Part shown: positions 6,498 to 14,357 of the stretch, one piece after another
How the letters are laid out: each line of letters opens with the position of its first letter
How positions within the stretch are numbered: the first letter of the stretch is position 1
Source of the DNA: CAZXCK01 sp964639225
GTDB taxonomy: Bacteria > Chloroflexota > Anaerolineae > Aggregatilineales > Phototrophicaceae
Length of the DNA: 14,357 bases
Assembly (NCBI GenBank): GCA_964639225.1
Contig: CAZXCK010000115.1
Coordinates: forward strand, 1 to 14,357
Direction: 5' to 3'
Position numbers and translations under genes: made by a program
Notes under the pieces: generated by a model
What the model saw: only the letters and a program-made list of their open reading frames with translations
Database searches by the model: none
What the model was told of the DNA's origin: nothing

Positions 6498-9400
6498 TCA
6501 GGTCTCCTTAGCGGTTATCTGGTGTCTCTCTGAGTTTACCGCATAATGAGCCTGTAAGCTGCGTACCTGAAGCGGTTTGCTGCTGAGGGCGCGGATTCCC
6601 TGCACGGTGGCCATAGCCGCGCTGAGCGTGGTGACGATGGGGATGCCCAGCAGATGCGCCGTCCCCCGGATCGAGCGCCCGTCCTCGTGGGCCTGGCCGC
6701 CGCGCGGCGTGTTAATCATCAGGTCGATGTCGCCGTTCATCATGGCGTCGATGATGTGCGGCGACCCCTGCGACACCTTGTTGATGGTCTGAACGGGCAG
6801 GCCGACCATCTCCAGCCAGCGGGCCGTGCCGCCGGTCGCCAGCAGCCGGAAACCGAGGCTGTGCAGGTCGCGGGCGATTTTGGCTACCGCGCCTTTGTCG
6901 TAGTCGTTGACACTGATGCACACCGTCCCGTGTGTGGGCAGGGCGGTGCCGGTCGCCATCTGCGCTTTGACGAAGGCATGGCCGAAGCTGGCGGCGTGAC
7001 CCATCACCTCGCCGGTGGAGCGCATCTCCGGCCCCAGGCGGGCATCGACGCCGGGGAACTTCTGGAAGGGCAGCACGGCCTCTTTGACGAAAAAGCCGTC
7101 CACCTGTGGCTGGCTCAGGAAGCCGAGTTCGGCCAGTGTTTTACCGGCGGCGATCTGCGCAGCGTAGCTGGCCAGCGGGTAGCCGGTCGCCTTGCTGACG
7201 AAGGGCACTGTCCGGCTGGCGCGCGGGTTGACTTCCAGCACGTAAACCTCTTCGTCCCGGATGGCGAACTGGATGTTAAACAGGCCGCGCACGCCCAGCG
7301 CCAGGCCGATGCGCTGCGTGTACTCGCGGATGATCTCCAGGTGATAGGCGCTGATCTTATACGGCGGCAGCACGCAGGCCGAGTCGCCGCTGTGGACGCC
7401 CGCCTCTTCGATGTGCTGCATCACGCCGCCGATGGTGACGTGCTGGCCGTCGCCCAGGGCGTCCACGTCCACTTCGAAGGCGTCGTCCAGGAACTGGTCG
7501 ATGAGGACCGGATGCCCGGTCCAAGTGACGTTGGCGTCCAGCCAGTCGGTGAGCATGGCCTCGTCGAAGACAATCGCCATGCCGCGCCCGCCCAGCACAT
7601 AACTGGGCCGCACCAGCACCGGATAGCCGATGCGCGCGGCGGCGGCGATGGCCGCTTCCCGGTTCAGGACGGCGGCCCCGGCGGGCTGGGTGATGTTGAG
7701 CTGGTTCATCAGCGCGTTGAAGCGCTCGCGGTCCTCGGCCAGGTCGATGGTCTCCACCGATGTACCCCAGATGGGCGCGCCCGCTTCGCTGAGGGCATGG
7801 GCGATGTTGAGCGGCGTCTGGCCGCCGAACTGGACCAGCACGCCGTCCGGCTTTTCCGTGTCGATGATGTTGAGCACGTCCTCGGCGGTCAGCGGCTCGA
7901 AGTAGAGCCGGTCGGCGGTGTCGTAGTCGGTGCTGACCGTCTCCGGGTTGCAGTTGACCATAATCGTCTCGAAGCCCATCTCGCGCAGGGCGAAGCAGGC
8001 ATGCACGCAGCAGTAATCGAACTCGATGCCCTGACCGATGCGGTTGGGGCCGCCACCGAGTACCATCACCTTACGCTGGCTGGTGGGGGCGGCTTCGTCG
8101 TCGGCCTCATAGGTCGAATACAGGTAGGGCGTGTGCGCTTCGAACTCCGCCGCGCAGGTATCGACGCGGTAGTAACTGGTGCGGACTCCCAGCGCCAGAC
8201 GGCGGGCGCGGACCTCGGTCTCTGGCAGGTTGAGCAGTTGGGCGATATAAGCGTCGCTGAAGCCGGACTGCTTGAGTTTGAGGAAATCGTCGCGGTCGAG
8301 CTGGTCCAGCTTCAGGCCGCGATCCAGGATGGCGCGATGCAGGCCCATCAGTCCGGCCATCTGCTGCACGTACCAGGGGTCAAAGCGTGTCGTCTCGACG
8401 ATTTCCTCGACGCTGAGGCCGTTATACAGCCCCGCCGCCACCTGGAACAAGCGTCGCGCTGTCGGTACGCGCAGCGCAGCCGGTGGCACATCTTCCAGCC
8501 TGCTGCCGAAGCCGCTGATGCCGATATCCAGCGAGCGAATCGCCTTTTGCAGCGCCTCGGCGAAGGTGCGGCCAATGGCCATCACCTCGCCGACGGCTTT
8601 CATCTGCGGGCCGAGGCGGGCGTCGATGCCGGTGAACTTCTCAAAGTCCCAGCGCGGAATCTTGACGACGACATAATCCAGTGATGGCTCGAAGCTGGCC
8701 GGGGTCACCTGGGTGATGTCGTTGGGAATCTCGTCCAGCGAGTAGCCGACAGCCACCAGCGCGGCGATTTTGGCGATGGGGAAGCCGGTCGCCTTGCTGG
8801 CCAGCGCCGACGAGCGCGACACGCGCGGGTTCATCTCGATGACGTATACTTCGCCGTCGTCGGGGTTGATGGCGTACTGCACATTAGCGCCGCCGGTCGC
8901 CAGGCCGACGCGGTCGAAGATGAGGCGCGACATATTGCGCAGGCGCTGGATTTCCTTGTCGGTGAGCGTCTGCGCCGGGGCGACGGTCACGCTGTCGCCG
9001 GTGTGGACGCCCATCGGGTCCAGGTTTTCGATGGTACACACGACGACAAAGTTCCCGGAGCCGTCGCGCATGATCTCCAGCTCGTACTCTTTCCAGCCCA
9101 GCAGACTCATATCGACCAGAATTTGGCCGACGGGACTCTGCTTGATGCCGTTGCGGGCGATCTCGCGCAGTTGGCTTTCGTCATAGGCCACGCCGCCACC
9201 GCTGCCGCCCAGCGTAAACGAGGGCCGCACCAGCACCGGATAGCCGATGTCTGCCGCTACGCGCAGGGCGTCATCGACGGTGGTGACGACGGCGCTGGGC
9301 GGGGACTTGAGGCCGATCTCGGTCATGGCGTCTTTGAAGAGCTGGCGATCTTCGGCCAGCATAATGCTGGTGATCGACGCGCCGATCAGCTCGACGCCGT

Positions 9401-9731
9401 GTTTTTCCAGTATGCCGCGCTGCTGCAGAGCCAGCGATAGATTGAGCGCCGTTTGCCCGCCGACGGTGGGCAGCAGCGCGTCCGGTTTCTCGGTTTCGAT
9501 GATGCGCTCGGCGATTTCCGGCGTGAGGGGTTCGACATACGTCGCGTCGGCGAACTCCGGGTCGGTCATGATGGTGGCCGGGTTGCTGTTGACCAGCACA
9601 ATCCGGTAACCCTGAGCGCGCAGGGCCTTGCACGCCTGGACGCCGCTGTAGTCAAATTCGCTGGCCTGGCCGATGACAATCGGCCCGGAGCCGATGACCA
9701 TAATGGTGTGAAGGTCGGTGCGTTTGGGCAT
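6498..9731 (-). CDS. carB: Carbamoyl phosphate synthase, large subunit
   Basis: A 1077-residue synthetase subunit (the E. coli enzyme has 1073) that uses two ATP, bicarbonate and ammonia from CarA to make carbamoyl phosphate for arginine and pyrimidines. Seen: two tandem homologous ATP-grasp halves, the first opening with VIGSGPIVIGQASEFDYSG near residue 12 and the second with VLGGGPNRIGQGIEFDY near 560; ATP-grasp signatures EMNPRVSRSSALASKATG and EVNPRASRTVPFVSKATG, one per half; and a C-terminal MGS-like allosteric domain from about 945, including LATGGTA and NTPRGG (1017-1022), the region that binds UMP and ornithine-type effectors in E. coli CarB. All domains are complete. The start ATG lies 5 nt after the carA stop, so the two subunits are probably made in step. 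Its last bases hold the ribosome-binding site of the next gene. Confidence 0.98.
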   Translation of the reverse strand: MPKRTDLHTIMVIGSGPIVIGQASEFDYSGVQACKALRAQGYRIVLVNSNPATIMTDPEFADATYVEPLTPEIAERIIETEKPDALLPTVGGQTALNLSLALQQRGILEKHGVELIGASITSIMLAEDRQLFKDAMTEIGLKSPPSAVVTTVDDALRVAADIGYPVLVRPSFTLGGSGGGVAYDESQLREIARNGIKQSPVGQILVDMSLLGWKEYELEIMRDGSGNFVVVCTIENLDPMGVHTGDSVTVAPAQTLTDKEIQRLRNMSRLIFDRVGLATGGANVQYAINPDDGEVYVIEMNPRVSRSSALASKATGFPIAKIAALVAVGYSLDEIPNDITQVTPASFEPSLDYVVVKIPRWDFEKFTGIDARLGPQMKAVGEVMAIGRTFAEALQKAIRSLDIGISGFGSRLEDVPPAALRVPTARRLFQVAAGLYNGLSVEEIVETTRFDPWYVQQMAGLMGLHRAILDRGLKLDQLDRDDFLKLKQSGFSDAYIAQLLNLPETEVRARRLALGVRTSYYRVDTCAAEFEAHTPYLYSTYEADDEAAPTSQRKVMVLGGGPNRIGQGIEFDYCCVHACFALREMGFETIMVNCNPETVSTDYDTADRLYFEPLTAEDVLNIIDTEKPDGVLVQFGGQTPLNIAHALSEAGAPIWGTSVETIDLAEDRERFNALMNQLNITQPAGAAVLNREAAIAAAARIGYPVLVRPSYVLGGRGMAIVFDEAMLTDWLDANVTWTGHPVLIDQFLDDAFEVDVDALGDGQHVTIGGVMQHIEEAGVHSGDSACVLPPYKISAYHLEIIREYTQRIGLALGVRGLFNIQFAIRDEEVYVLEVNPRASRTVPFVSKATGYPLASYAAQIAAGKTLAELGFLSQPQVDGFFVKEAVLPFQKFPGVDARLGPEMRSTGEVMGHAASFGHAFVKAQMATGTALPTHGTVCISVNDYDKGAVAKIARDLHSLGFRLLATGGTARWLEMVGLPVQTINKVSQGSPHIIDAMMNGDIDLMINTPRGGQAHEDGRSIRGTAHLLGIPIVTTLSAAMATVQGIRALSSKPLQVRSLQAHYAVNSERHQITAKET
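6503..6509 (-). promoter_or_regulatory. Ribosome-binding site of the uncharacterised gene, inside carB
   Basis: The reverse strand reads AAGGAGA just before the carB TGA (6500-6498), with ATG at 6494. The AAGGAG core is nine bases from the start. The site supports the chosen start and indicates that ribosomes finishing carB can re-initiate on the downstream gene. Confidence 0.7.
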
Positions 9732-9736
9732 GATGG

Positions 9737-10888
9737 TTACTCAGTTGAAATCGAACGGTCGATGCTGCGGGTTACGCGGTTCACAAATTCGTCGAACAGG
9801 TAGAGCGAGTCGTGCGGCCCCGGCGATGACTCCGGGTGGTACTGCACGCTGAACGCGCCCAGTTCCTCATGGCGCAGGCCCTCGATGGTGTCGTCGTTGA
9901 GGTTGATGTGGGTAACTTCGGCGCCGTGCAGGTCGCTGTCTGGGGTAACGGCGAAGCCGTGATTGTGCGCGCTGATCTCCACCGCGCCGGTGAGCAGATT
10001 CTTGACCGGCTGGTTGCCGCCGCGATGGCCGAAGCGCATTTTCTCGGTCTGGCCGCCCAGGGCCAGCGCCAGAATCTGGTGGCCCAGGCAGATGCCAAAG
10101 ACGGGCGTTTTTCCCAGCAGGCCGCGCACGTTGTCGATGGCGTAATCGACGGCTGACGGGTCGCCGGGGCCGTTGCTCAGGAAGATGCCCGCCGGATTCA
10201 GCGCCAGCACTTCGTTATAAGGCGTGCGCGCCGGGACGACGGTCACACGCAGGCCGCGATCGGTGAGCATACGCAGAATGTTGTGCTTGATGCCCAGGTC
10301 ATAGGCGACGACCAGCGGGCCGTCCGGGTCGTAGCGATGATCGCGGTACCACTGCGGATCGCTGCGCTCGGTCCAGTGGAACGGCTCGTCACAGGTGACG
10401 CTGTCTACCAGGTTGGCCCCGGACATATCGGGCGCGTTCTGCGCCAGGCGGACCAGTTCGGCGGTGTCCTGGGCGGCCTCGCCATGCGCGATGGCGGCGC
10501 GCATGGCCCCGCGCTCGCGGATGAGACGGACCAGCGAGCGCGTTGGGAATTCCGTCAGGCCGATGACACCCTGATCGCGCAGGTAAGCGTTCAGATCGCC
10601 GCGCTGGCGCCAGTTGCTGACCACCGGACTGAGCGCCCGCACAATAAACCCGGCCACCCACACGCGCCGGGATTCGATATCTTCCAGGTTAATGCCGGTG
10701 TTGCCGACATGGGGGACGGTCATGGTGATGATCTGCCGGTAATACGAGGGATCGGTGAGAATCTCCTGGTAGCCGGTCATCGACGTGTTAAAGACAACCT
10801 CGCCGGTCGTCACTCCTTCCGCGCCCCAGCCTTCGCTGTGGAACACGGTGCCATCTTCCAGTGCTAACGCTCCCTGCATACTGTTCAC
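9737..10888 (-). CDS. carA: Carbamoyl phosphate synthase, small (glutaminase) subunit
   Basis: A 383-residue glutamine amidotransferase subunit that strips ammonia from glutamine and passes it to CarB. Residues 1-150 form the CarA-specific N-terminal domain (ALALEDGTVF at 7-16, FNTSMTGYQEILTDPSY at 33-49). Residues 190-375 are a class I glutaminase: FLSNGPGDP at 236-244, nucleophile Cys267 in GICLGHQ, catalytic His351 and Glu353 in HPESSPGPHD. The catalytic triad is intact. The start is ambiguous: GTG at 10888 has GGAG only four bases away, while ATG at 10879 (380 residues) is 13 bases away; family N-termini fit either. It follows argJ after 30-39 nt and precedes carB by 5 nt. Placement inside an arginine gene run suggests expression tuned at least partly to arginine need. 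Confidence 0.97.
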   Translation of the reverse strand: MNSMQGALALEDGTVFHSEGWGAEGVTTGEVVFNTSMTGYQEILTDPSYYRQIITMTVPHVGNTGINLEDIESRRVWVAGFIVRALSPVVSNWRQRGDLNAYLRDQGVIGLTEFPTRSLVRLIRERGAMRAAIAHGEAAQDTAELVRLAQNAPDMSGANLVDSVTCDEPFHWTERSDPQWYRDHRYDPDGPLVVAYDLGIKHNILRMLTDRGLRVTVVPARTPYNEVLALNPAGIFLSNGPGDPSAVDYAIDNVRGLLGKTPVFGICLGHQILALALGGQTEKMRFGHRGGNQPVKNLLTGAVEISAHNHGFAVTPDSDLHGAEVTHINLNDDTIEGLRHEELGAFSVQYHPESSPGPHDSLYLFDEFVNRVTRSIDRSISTE

Positions 10889-10918
10889 TGCGCTCCAATT
10901 AACTCATACAGATTGGTC

Positions 10919-12136
10919 TTATGTGCGGTAATGCCCGTTGATGCTGACGTAATCGTGAGTCAGGTCGCAGGTCCACACGGTCGCCCGGCCCGAACCCGTG
11001 CCCCATTCGAGATGCACGACGACTTCGCTCTGCGCGGCGATGGCGTTCGCCAGGGCGTCGTCGTAATCCAGCGGGAGACCAGCCGCCACCAGCGCCACAT
11101 GATTGTCGCCCGCGCTCATCGACAGCGCCACGCTGTCCAGTGGCGGCGCAGTCACGCCGGAGCGCCCCGCCGCCGCGATGATGCGGCCCCAGTTGGCGTC
11201 GCCGCCGTAGAAGGCTGTTTTGACCAGTGGTGAGGTGGCGATGGTATTGGCGACCTGGCGCGCTTCGTCGTCGGTAGCTGTGCCGCTGACGTTGAGCGTG
11301 ATAAACGTCGTCGCGCCCTCGCCGTCGCGGACAATGGCCTGCGCCAGATGCTCGCAGACGGCGTCCAGCGCCGCCTGGAACTGGGCGCGGTCGGCGTCGC
11401 TGTCGATGGTGATGCCACTGGCGCCGTTGGCCAGCAGCAGTACGGTGTCGTTGGGACTCATGTCGCCATCGACGACGATGCGGTTAAACGTGCGTTCGAC
11501 GCTGGCGCGCAGGCACTTGTCGAGCGTCGCCGGGGGCAGGGCGGCATCGGTGACGATGATGCCAAACATGGTCGCCATGTTGGGGGCGATCATCCCCGCG
11601 CCCTTGCTGATTCCCGCGATGGTGTAAGTGCCCTGGTCGGTTATCACCGGCACCGAGGCCAGCTTGGGCCACGTGTCGGTGGTCATGATGGCGCGGGCGG
11701 CGGCTTCCCAGTCGTCGCCCAGCGCTGCCGCTGCCTGCTCGATGCCGCTGGCGATTTTGTCCATCGGCAACTGCACGCCGATGACGCCGGTGGAGAGTAC
11801 CAGTACGGACTGCGGCGAGCAGCCCAGCGCGGCGGCGACCTGATGCGCCATAGCGTGAGCGTTGTCGAGGCCGGTGTCGCCGGTGCAGGCGTTGGCGCAG
11901 CCGCTGTTGATGGCGATGGCGCGGATGCCAGCAGGGTTGGCGGCCAGTGTCGCCTGATCGACGAGGACCGGCGCGGCCTTGATTGTGTTCACGGTGAACA
12001 CGCCCGCCGCCGCCGCTTCGCTTTCGCTGACGATCAGCGCAAAATCGAGCGCGCTCATCGCTTTCAGCCCACAATGAACGCCCACCGCCCGGAAGCCGGG
12101 CAGGGGCGCGATGTTCGGTGTGATGGTTGGTTTCAT
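10919..12136 (-). CDS. argJ: Glutamate N-acetyltransferase / ornithine acetyltransferase ArgJ
   Basis: A 405-residue enzyme that moves the acetyl group from N-acetylornithine to glutamate, releasing ornithine and closing the cyclic arginine route; some members also acetylate glutamate from acetyl-CoA. It is made as a proenzyme that cuts itself. Seen: NSGCANACTG at 77-86, oxyanion-hole STG at 115-117, and the cleavage region KGAGMIAPNMATM at 178-190, where cutting before Thr189 exposes the catalytic threonine. The C-terminal chain holds DGEGATTF and FYGGDANWGR, and ends in YVSINGHYRT, the usual family ending. Length is normal. No argA is seen in the window, consistent with the acetyl cycle, but whether the protein also starts the cycle is not readable. 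ATG lies 12 nt after argD; the Shine-Dalgarno is weak, implying coupling. Confidence 0.97.
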   Translation of the reverse strand: MKPTITPNIAPLPGFRAVGVHCGLKAMSALDFALIVSESEAAAAGVFTVNTIKAAPVLVDQATLAANPAGIRAIAINSGCANACTGDTGLDNAHAMAHQVAAALGCSPQSVLVLSTGVIGVQLPMDKIASGIEQAAAALGDDWEAAARAIMTTDTWPKLASVPVITDQGTYTIAGISKGAGMIAPNMATMFGIIVTDAALPPATLDKCLRASVERTFNRIVVDGDMSPNDTVLLLANGASGITIDSDADRAQFQAALDAVCEHLAQAIVRDGEGATTFITLNVSGTATDDEARQVANTIATSPLVKTAFYGGDANWGRIIAAAGRSGVTAPPLDSVALSMSAGDNHVALVAAGLPLDYDDALANAIAAQSEVVVHLEWGTGSGRATVWTCDLTHDYVSINGHYRT

Positions 12137-12148
12137 CGGTTGGCTTTG

Positions 12149-13369
12149 CTATTCGGTTTTGACGACCGTCTGCGCGAGCAGGACGGTCAGGCGGTCAATA
12201 AGGGCGTCGATATGCTGCTTTTCGACGATGAGCGGCGGGATCAACCGCAGGACGTTCGGCCCGGCGTTGACCAGGATGAGACCCTGTTTGTAGCCACCGT
12301 CGATGATCGGTTTGACGGGCATGTTCATCTCTATGCCGATCATCAGGCCGCGCCCGCGTATCTCAAGTATTGCCGGGGCGTTGAGTCCGCTCAGGCGTTT
12401 GATCAGATAGTCGCCCATCTCACGCACATTTGCCAGGAAATCCGGTTGGCTGACGCGGTTGAACACTTCCAGCGCCGCCGCCGTGATGAGCGGCCCACCG
12501 GCGAAGGTCGAGCCGTGATCGCCGGGTTTGAGGGCGCTGGCTACGCGCTCGGTGACCAGCACCGCGCCGATGGGCAGCCCGCCAGCGAGTGGCTTGGCCA
12601 GCGTCATGATGTCCGGCGTGACGTCGCTGGCTTCGTGTGCCCACAGCGTGCCGGTACGCCCGACGCCGCACTGCACCTCGTCGAACACCAGCAGCGCGTT
12701 GTGTTCGTCGCATAACTGGCGCAGCGCACGCAGGAAGCTCTTGTCTGCCACGTGGATGCCGCCCTCGCCCTGTACTGGCTCGACGAACACGGCAGCCGTG
12801 TTGGGTCCGATGGCGGCGCGGGCGCTGTCGATGTCGTTGAAGGTGGCTGCGCGCACGCCGGGCATCATCGGGGCGAACGGCTCCTGGTAGGCGCTGCGTG
12901 GCGTGATGGCCAGCGATCCCATTGTGCGCCCGTGAAAGCCGCCGCTGAAGGTGACGATCTCGTGCTTGCCGGTGAGCTGCTGCGCATAGGCGACCTTGCG
13001 GGCGAATTTGATGGCGGCTTCGTTGGCCTCGGTGCCGCTGTTACAGAAGAACACGCGGTCGGCGAACGAGCGCTCGACCAGCGCGCGCGCCAGCTCGACG
13101 TGGGGCGCGGTGTGGTACAGGTTCGACACATGCAGCAGACCGTTGGCGAGCTGGCTGCTGATGGCCTGCTCCAGGCCGCTGTCGCCGTAGCCCAGCGCGT
13201 TGACGGCGATGCCGGCGGTCCAGTCGGTGTAGGCGTTGCCCTCGCTGTCGTAGAGCATCATGCCTTCGCCGTGAACCAGGACGAACGGTGCACGGGCATA
13301 GGTGGGGACCAGATAGGTCTGCTCGCCCTGGACTACTTTATCCGTCAGGGTGGGGATGTTGGGATACAT
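12149..13369 (-). CDS. argD: Acetylornithine aminotransferase
   Basis: A 406-residue class III PLP-dependent aminotransferase converting N-acetylglutamate semialdehyde and glutamate to N-acetylornithine. Seen: TDWTAGIAVNALGYG at 48-62, NSGTEANEAAIKFAR at 110-124, GGFHGRT at 143-149, VFVEPVQGEGG at 194-204, PLP-ring Asp230 in LLVFDEVQCGVGRTG, and PLP lysine K259 in LAKPLAGGLPIGA. The reading frame is open up to 13726, but the upstream part is antisense-like residue soup overlapping argB. The chosen ATG at 13369 begins MYPN and has GAGGAGA four to five bases upstream, and its N-terminus fits the family. It follows argB after 44 nt and precedes argJ by 12 nt. Related enzymes can also act on succinyldiaminopimelate or succinylornithine; the arginine neighbours favour ArgD. 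Confidence 0.96.
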   Translation of the reverse strand: MYPNIPTLTDKVVQGEQTYLVPTYARAPFVLVHGEGMMLYDSEGNAYTDWTAGIAVNALGYGDSGLEQAISSQLANGLLHVSNLYHTAPHVELARALVERSFADRVFFCNSGTEANEAAIKFARKVAYAQQLTGKHEIVTFSGGFHGRTMGSLAITPRSAYQEPFAPMMPGVRAATFNDIDSARAAIGPNTAAVFVEPVQGEGGIHVADKSFLRALRQLCDEHNALLVFDEVQCGVGRTGTLWAHEASDVTPDIMTLAKPLAGGLPIGAVLVTERVASALKPGDHGSTFAGGPLITAAALEVFNRVSQPDFLANVREMGDYLIKRLSGLNAPAILEIRGRGLMIGIEMNMPVKPIIDGGYKQGLILVNAGPNVLRLIPPLIVEKQHIDALIDRLTVLLAQTVVKTE

Positions 13370-13373
13370 ATCG

Positions 13374-13380
13374 TCTCCTC
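13374..13380 (-). promoter_or_regulatory. Ribosome-binding site setting the argD start
   Basis: The reverse strand reads GAGGAGA, followed by CGAT and ATG at 13369. An in-frame ATG further upstream (first codon of MDRGDDMYPN) would place this strong site inside the coding region, so the downstream ATG is preferred. Confidence 0.7.
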
Positions 13381-13413
13381 GATCCATGTGCTGCGAAACA
13401 CTGTGACCGCAAA

Positions 13414-14247
13414 CTAAACTGTGAATATCGTGCCGCCGTGAGAGGTCAGCCCGGTCAGGTTGGTAATCACCGCCTGGGGTACGCCGGATTTTAACACATC
13501 GAGCGCGGTCGTCACCTTCGGAATCATGCCGCCGAAGATGGTTCCCTCGCTGATGAGCTGGTCCACCCGCAGCGTGTCGAGCTGCGGCGCGGGCTGGCCA
13601 TTGACCAGCACGCCCTCGACGTTGGTCAGGAACACGACGCGGCTGGCGTCGACCGCCGCCGCCACCGCTCCGGTGACGTGATCGGCATTGACGTTGTAGG
13701 ATACCGGGCGGTCTTCGCCCAGGCACACCGGCGCGATTACCGGCGTAATGCCTTGCGCAAGCAACTCACGCAGGATGTCGCCGCGCACGCGGGTCACCTG
13801 GCCGGTGAAGCCCATGTCCTCGCTGGGATGGGCCATCCTGATGGCGCGCAGCAGTCCCCGGTCCACGCCGGAAAGGCCGACCGCGTCCACACCCGCTTCC
13901 ACCAGATGGCGCACCAGCCGCTTGTTGACCACCCCGGCCAGCACCATCTCGACGACGGCCAGCGACGGCTGATCGGTGATGCGCACGCCGTCCACATAAC
14001 GCGGTACGATGCCCATCAACTGCTGGAGCTGGGTGATCTCCGGGCCGCCGCCATGAATGATGATGGCTGGCGCGTCAAGCTGGCTGATGGTGGCTGCCAG
14101 CGCGCTCAGAAAATCGACATCGGCGATCTCATGGCCACCGATCTTAAAGACGACTGGCGCGGCGGTGGCTGCCGTTGGAGTTCGCGTGGCGGGCGCGCTG
14201 GCTCCGTTGGTGTGGGTCTGCTGGTGACGGCTGGTTGGCTGCATCAT
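13414..14247 (-). CDS. argB: Acetylglutamate kinase
   Basis: A 277-residue amino acid kinase that phosphorylates N-acetylglutamate with ATP, the second committed step to ornithine. Seen: KIGG at 35-38, substrate-binding HGGGPE at 65-70, GVRITD at 87-92, VNKRLV at 107-112, VSYNVNADH at 182-190, FLTNVEGVL at 206-214, IFGGMIPKV at 237-245 with the nucleotide-binding lysine K244, and the final GGTIF. The first 31 residues are a low-complexity Thr/Ala/Pro/His/Gln stretch unlike the helix that lets arginine-inhibited kinases form hexamers. Start choice: ATG at 14247 or the adjacent ATG at 14244, both behind AGAGGACTGAGG; a TTG at 14268 right after the argC stop is less likely because these sites would fall inside the gene. 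It lies 21 nt behind argC. A LysZ-type role is less likely given argJ and no lysW in view. Confidence 0.95.
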   Translation of the reverse strand: MMQPTSRHQQTHTNGASAPATRTPTAATAAPVVFKIGGHEIADVDFLSALAATISQLDAPAIIIHGGGPEITQLQQLMGIVPRYVDGVRITDQPSLAVVEMVLAGVVNKRLVRHLVEAGVDAVGLSGVDRGLLRAIRMAHPSEDMGFTGQVTRVRGDILRELLAQGITPVIAPVCLGEDRPVSYNVNADHVTGAVAAAVDASRVVFLTNVEGVLVNGQPAPQLDTLRVDQLISEGTIFGGMIPKVTTALDVLKSGVPQAVITNLTGLTSHGGTIFTV

Positions 14248-14268
14248 GATCCTCAGTCCTCTGGACAA

Positions 14269-14357
14269 CTATAAAAGCGCGGTCGTTTCGTCAAAGCCGA
14301 ATATCAGGTTGAAATTCTGGACCGCCTGCCCGGCGGCTCCCTTGCGCAGATTGTCGA
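14269..14357 (-). CDS. argC: N-acetyl-gamma-glutamyl-phosphate reductase, C-terminal end only
   Basis: The reverse strand from the right edge encodes 28 complete codons ending in TAG at 14269: DNLRKGAAGQAVQNFNLIFG and then FDETTALL. This is the well-conserved ArgC ending (DNL-KGA-GQAVQN-N, FG-DET-GL), which forms part of the substrate and NADPH site region of the reductase that turns acetylglutamyl phosphate into the semialdehyde. The gene continues beyond the window. argB starts 21 nt downstream, giving the order argC-argB-argD-argJ. The fragment is short, but the match is specific and the neighbours agree. Confidence 0.9.
   Translation of the reverse strand, partial: DNLRKGAAGQAVQNFNLIFGFDETTALL

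Noticed and set aside
6654..8684. A 676-codon plus-strand open frame opposite carB
   Set aside because: It mirrors the codon structure of carB on the other strand; its Asp/Val/His/Gln-rich product matches no family I know. Long antisense frames are common opposite GC-rich genes.
11348..12715. A 455-codon plus-strand frame across argJ and argD
   Set aside because: It spans two well-supported minus-strand genes and has shadow-like composition.
13370..13726. Upstream extension of the argD reading frame into argB
   Set aside because: The extension is out of frame with argB and not family-like; GAGGAGA marks the ATG at 13369.
1..14357. Search by eye for tRNA genes, CRISPR repeats, insertion-sequence ends, riboswitches and phage genes
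   Set aside because: Nothing convincing seen; almost all sequence is accounted for by housekeeping genes. A riboswitch or attenuator for the arg run would lie beyond the right edge.

Overview
The window is a compact, GC-rich bacterial chromosome segment of central metabolism and nucleotide housekeeping genes. I see no phage, transposon, CRISPR array, tRNA or rRNA. Most likely origin is Chloroflexota (Anaerolineae-like), judged from the flavour of the proteins: an FHA protein, a nucleoside kinase with an aminoacyl-tRNA-synthetase-like N-terminus, and a DUF7309/DUF6930-like protein. This assignment is tentative because no marker RNA is present.

Right-hand block (about 4132-14357, all minus strand, read right to left): argC (3' end only), argB, argD, argJ, carA, carB, an uncharacterised 405-residue protein, and a fused chorismate mutase/DAHP synthase. 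Gaps are 3-80 nt and several starts lie a few bases after the previous stop, so this looks like one transcription unit whose main promoter lies beyond the right edge. ArgB, ArgC, ArgD and ArgJ form the acetylated route from glutamate to ornithine, with ArgJ recycling the acetyl group. CarAB makes carbamoyl phosphate, needed to turn ornithine into citrulline and also for pyrimidines. The last gene opens the aromatic amino acid pathway. The unknown protein sits 3 nt behind carB with its ribosome-binding site inside the carB end.

Middle: a plus-strand nucleoside (uridine-type) kinase (2366-4135) converges on the DAHP synthase gene, their stop codons sharing three bases.

Left-hand block (minus strand, 1-2205): a small FHA-domain protein with a good TATAAT box upstream, then hpt (purine salvage phosphoribosyltransferase, TTG start with an excellent Shine-Dalgarno), then a CCA-adding enzyme/poly(A) polymerase family gene that overlaps hpt by 4 nt and runs off the left edge. 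The visible part of the latter's HD-type domain lacks the expected His-Asp pair.

No stretch above 300 bases lacks a gene; the longest non-coding gaps are 1572-1734 and 2206-2365. I found no convincing undescribed system. The best leads are the unknown protein coupled to carB, the degenerate HD site in the CCA-type enzyme, and the possible phosphoswitch motif of the FHA protein.
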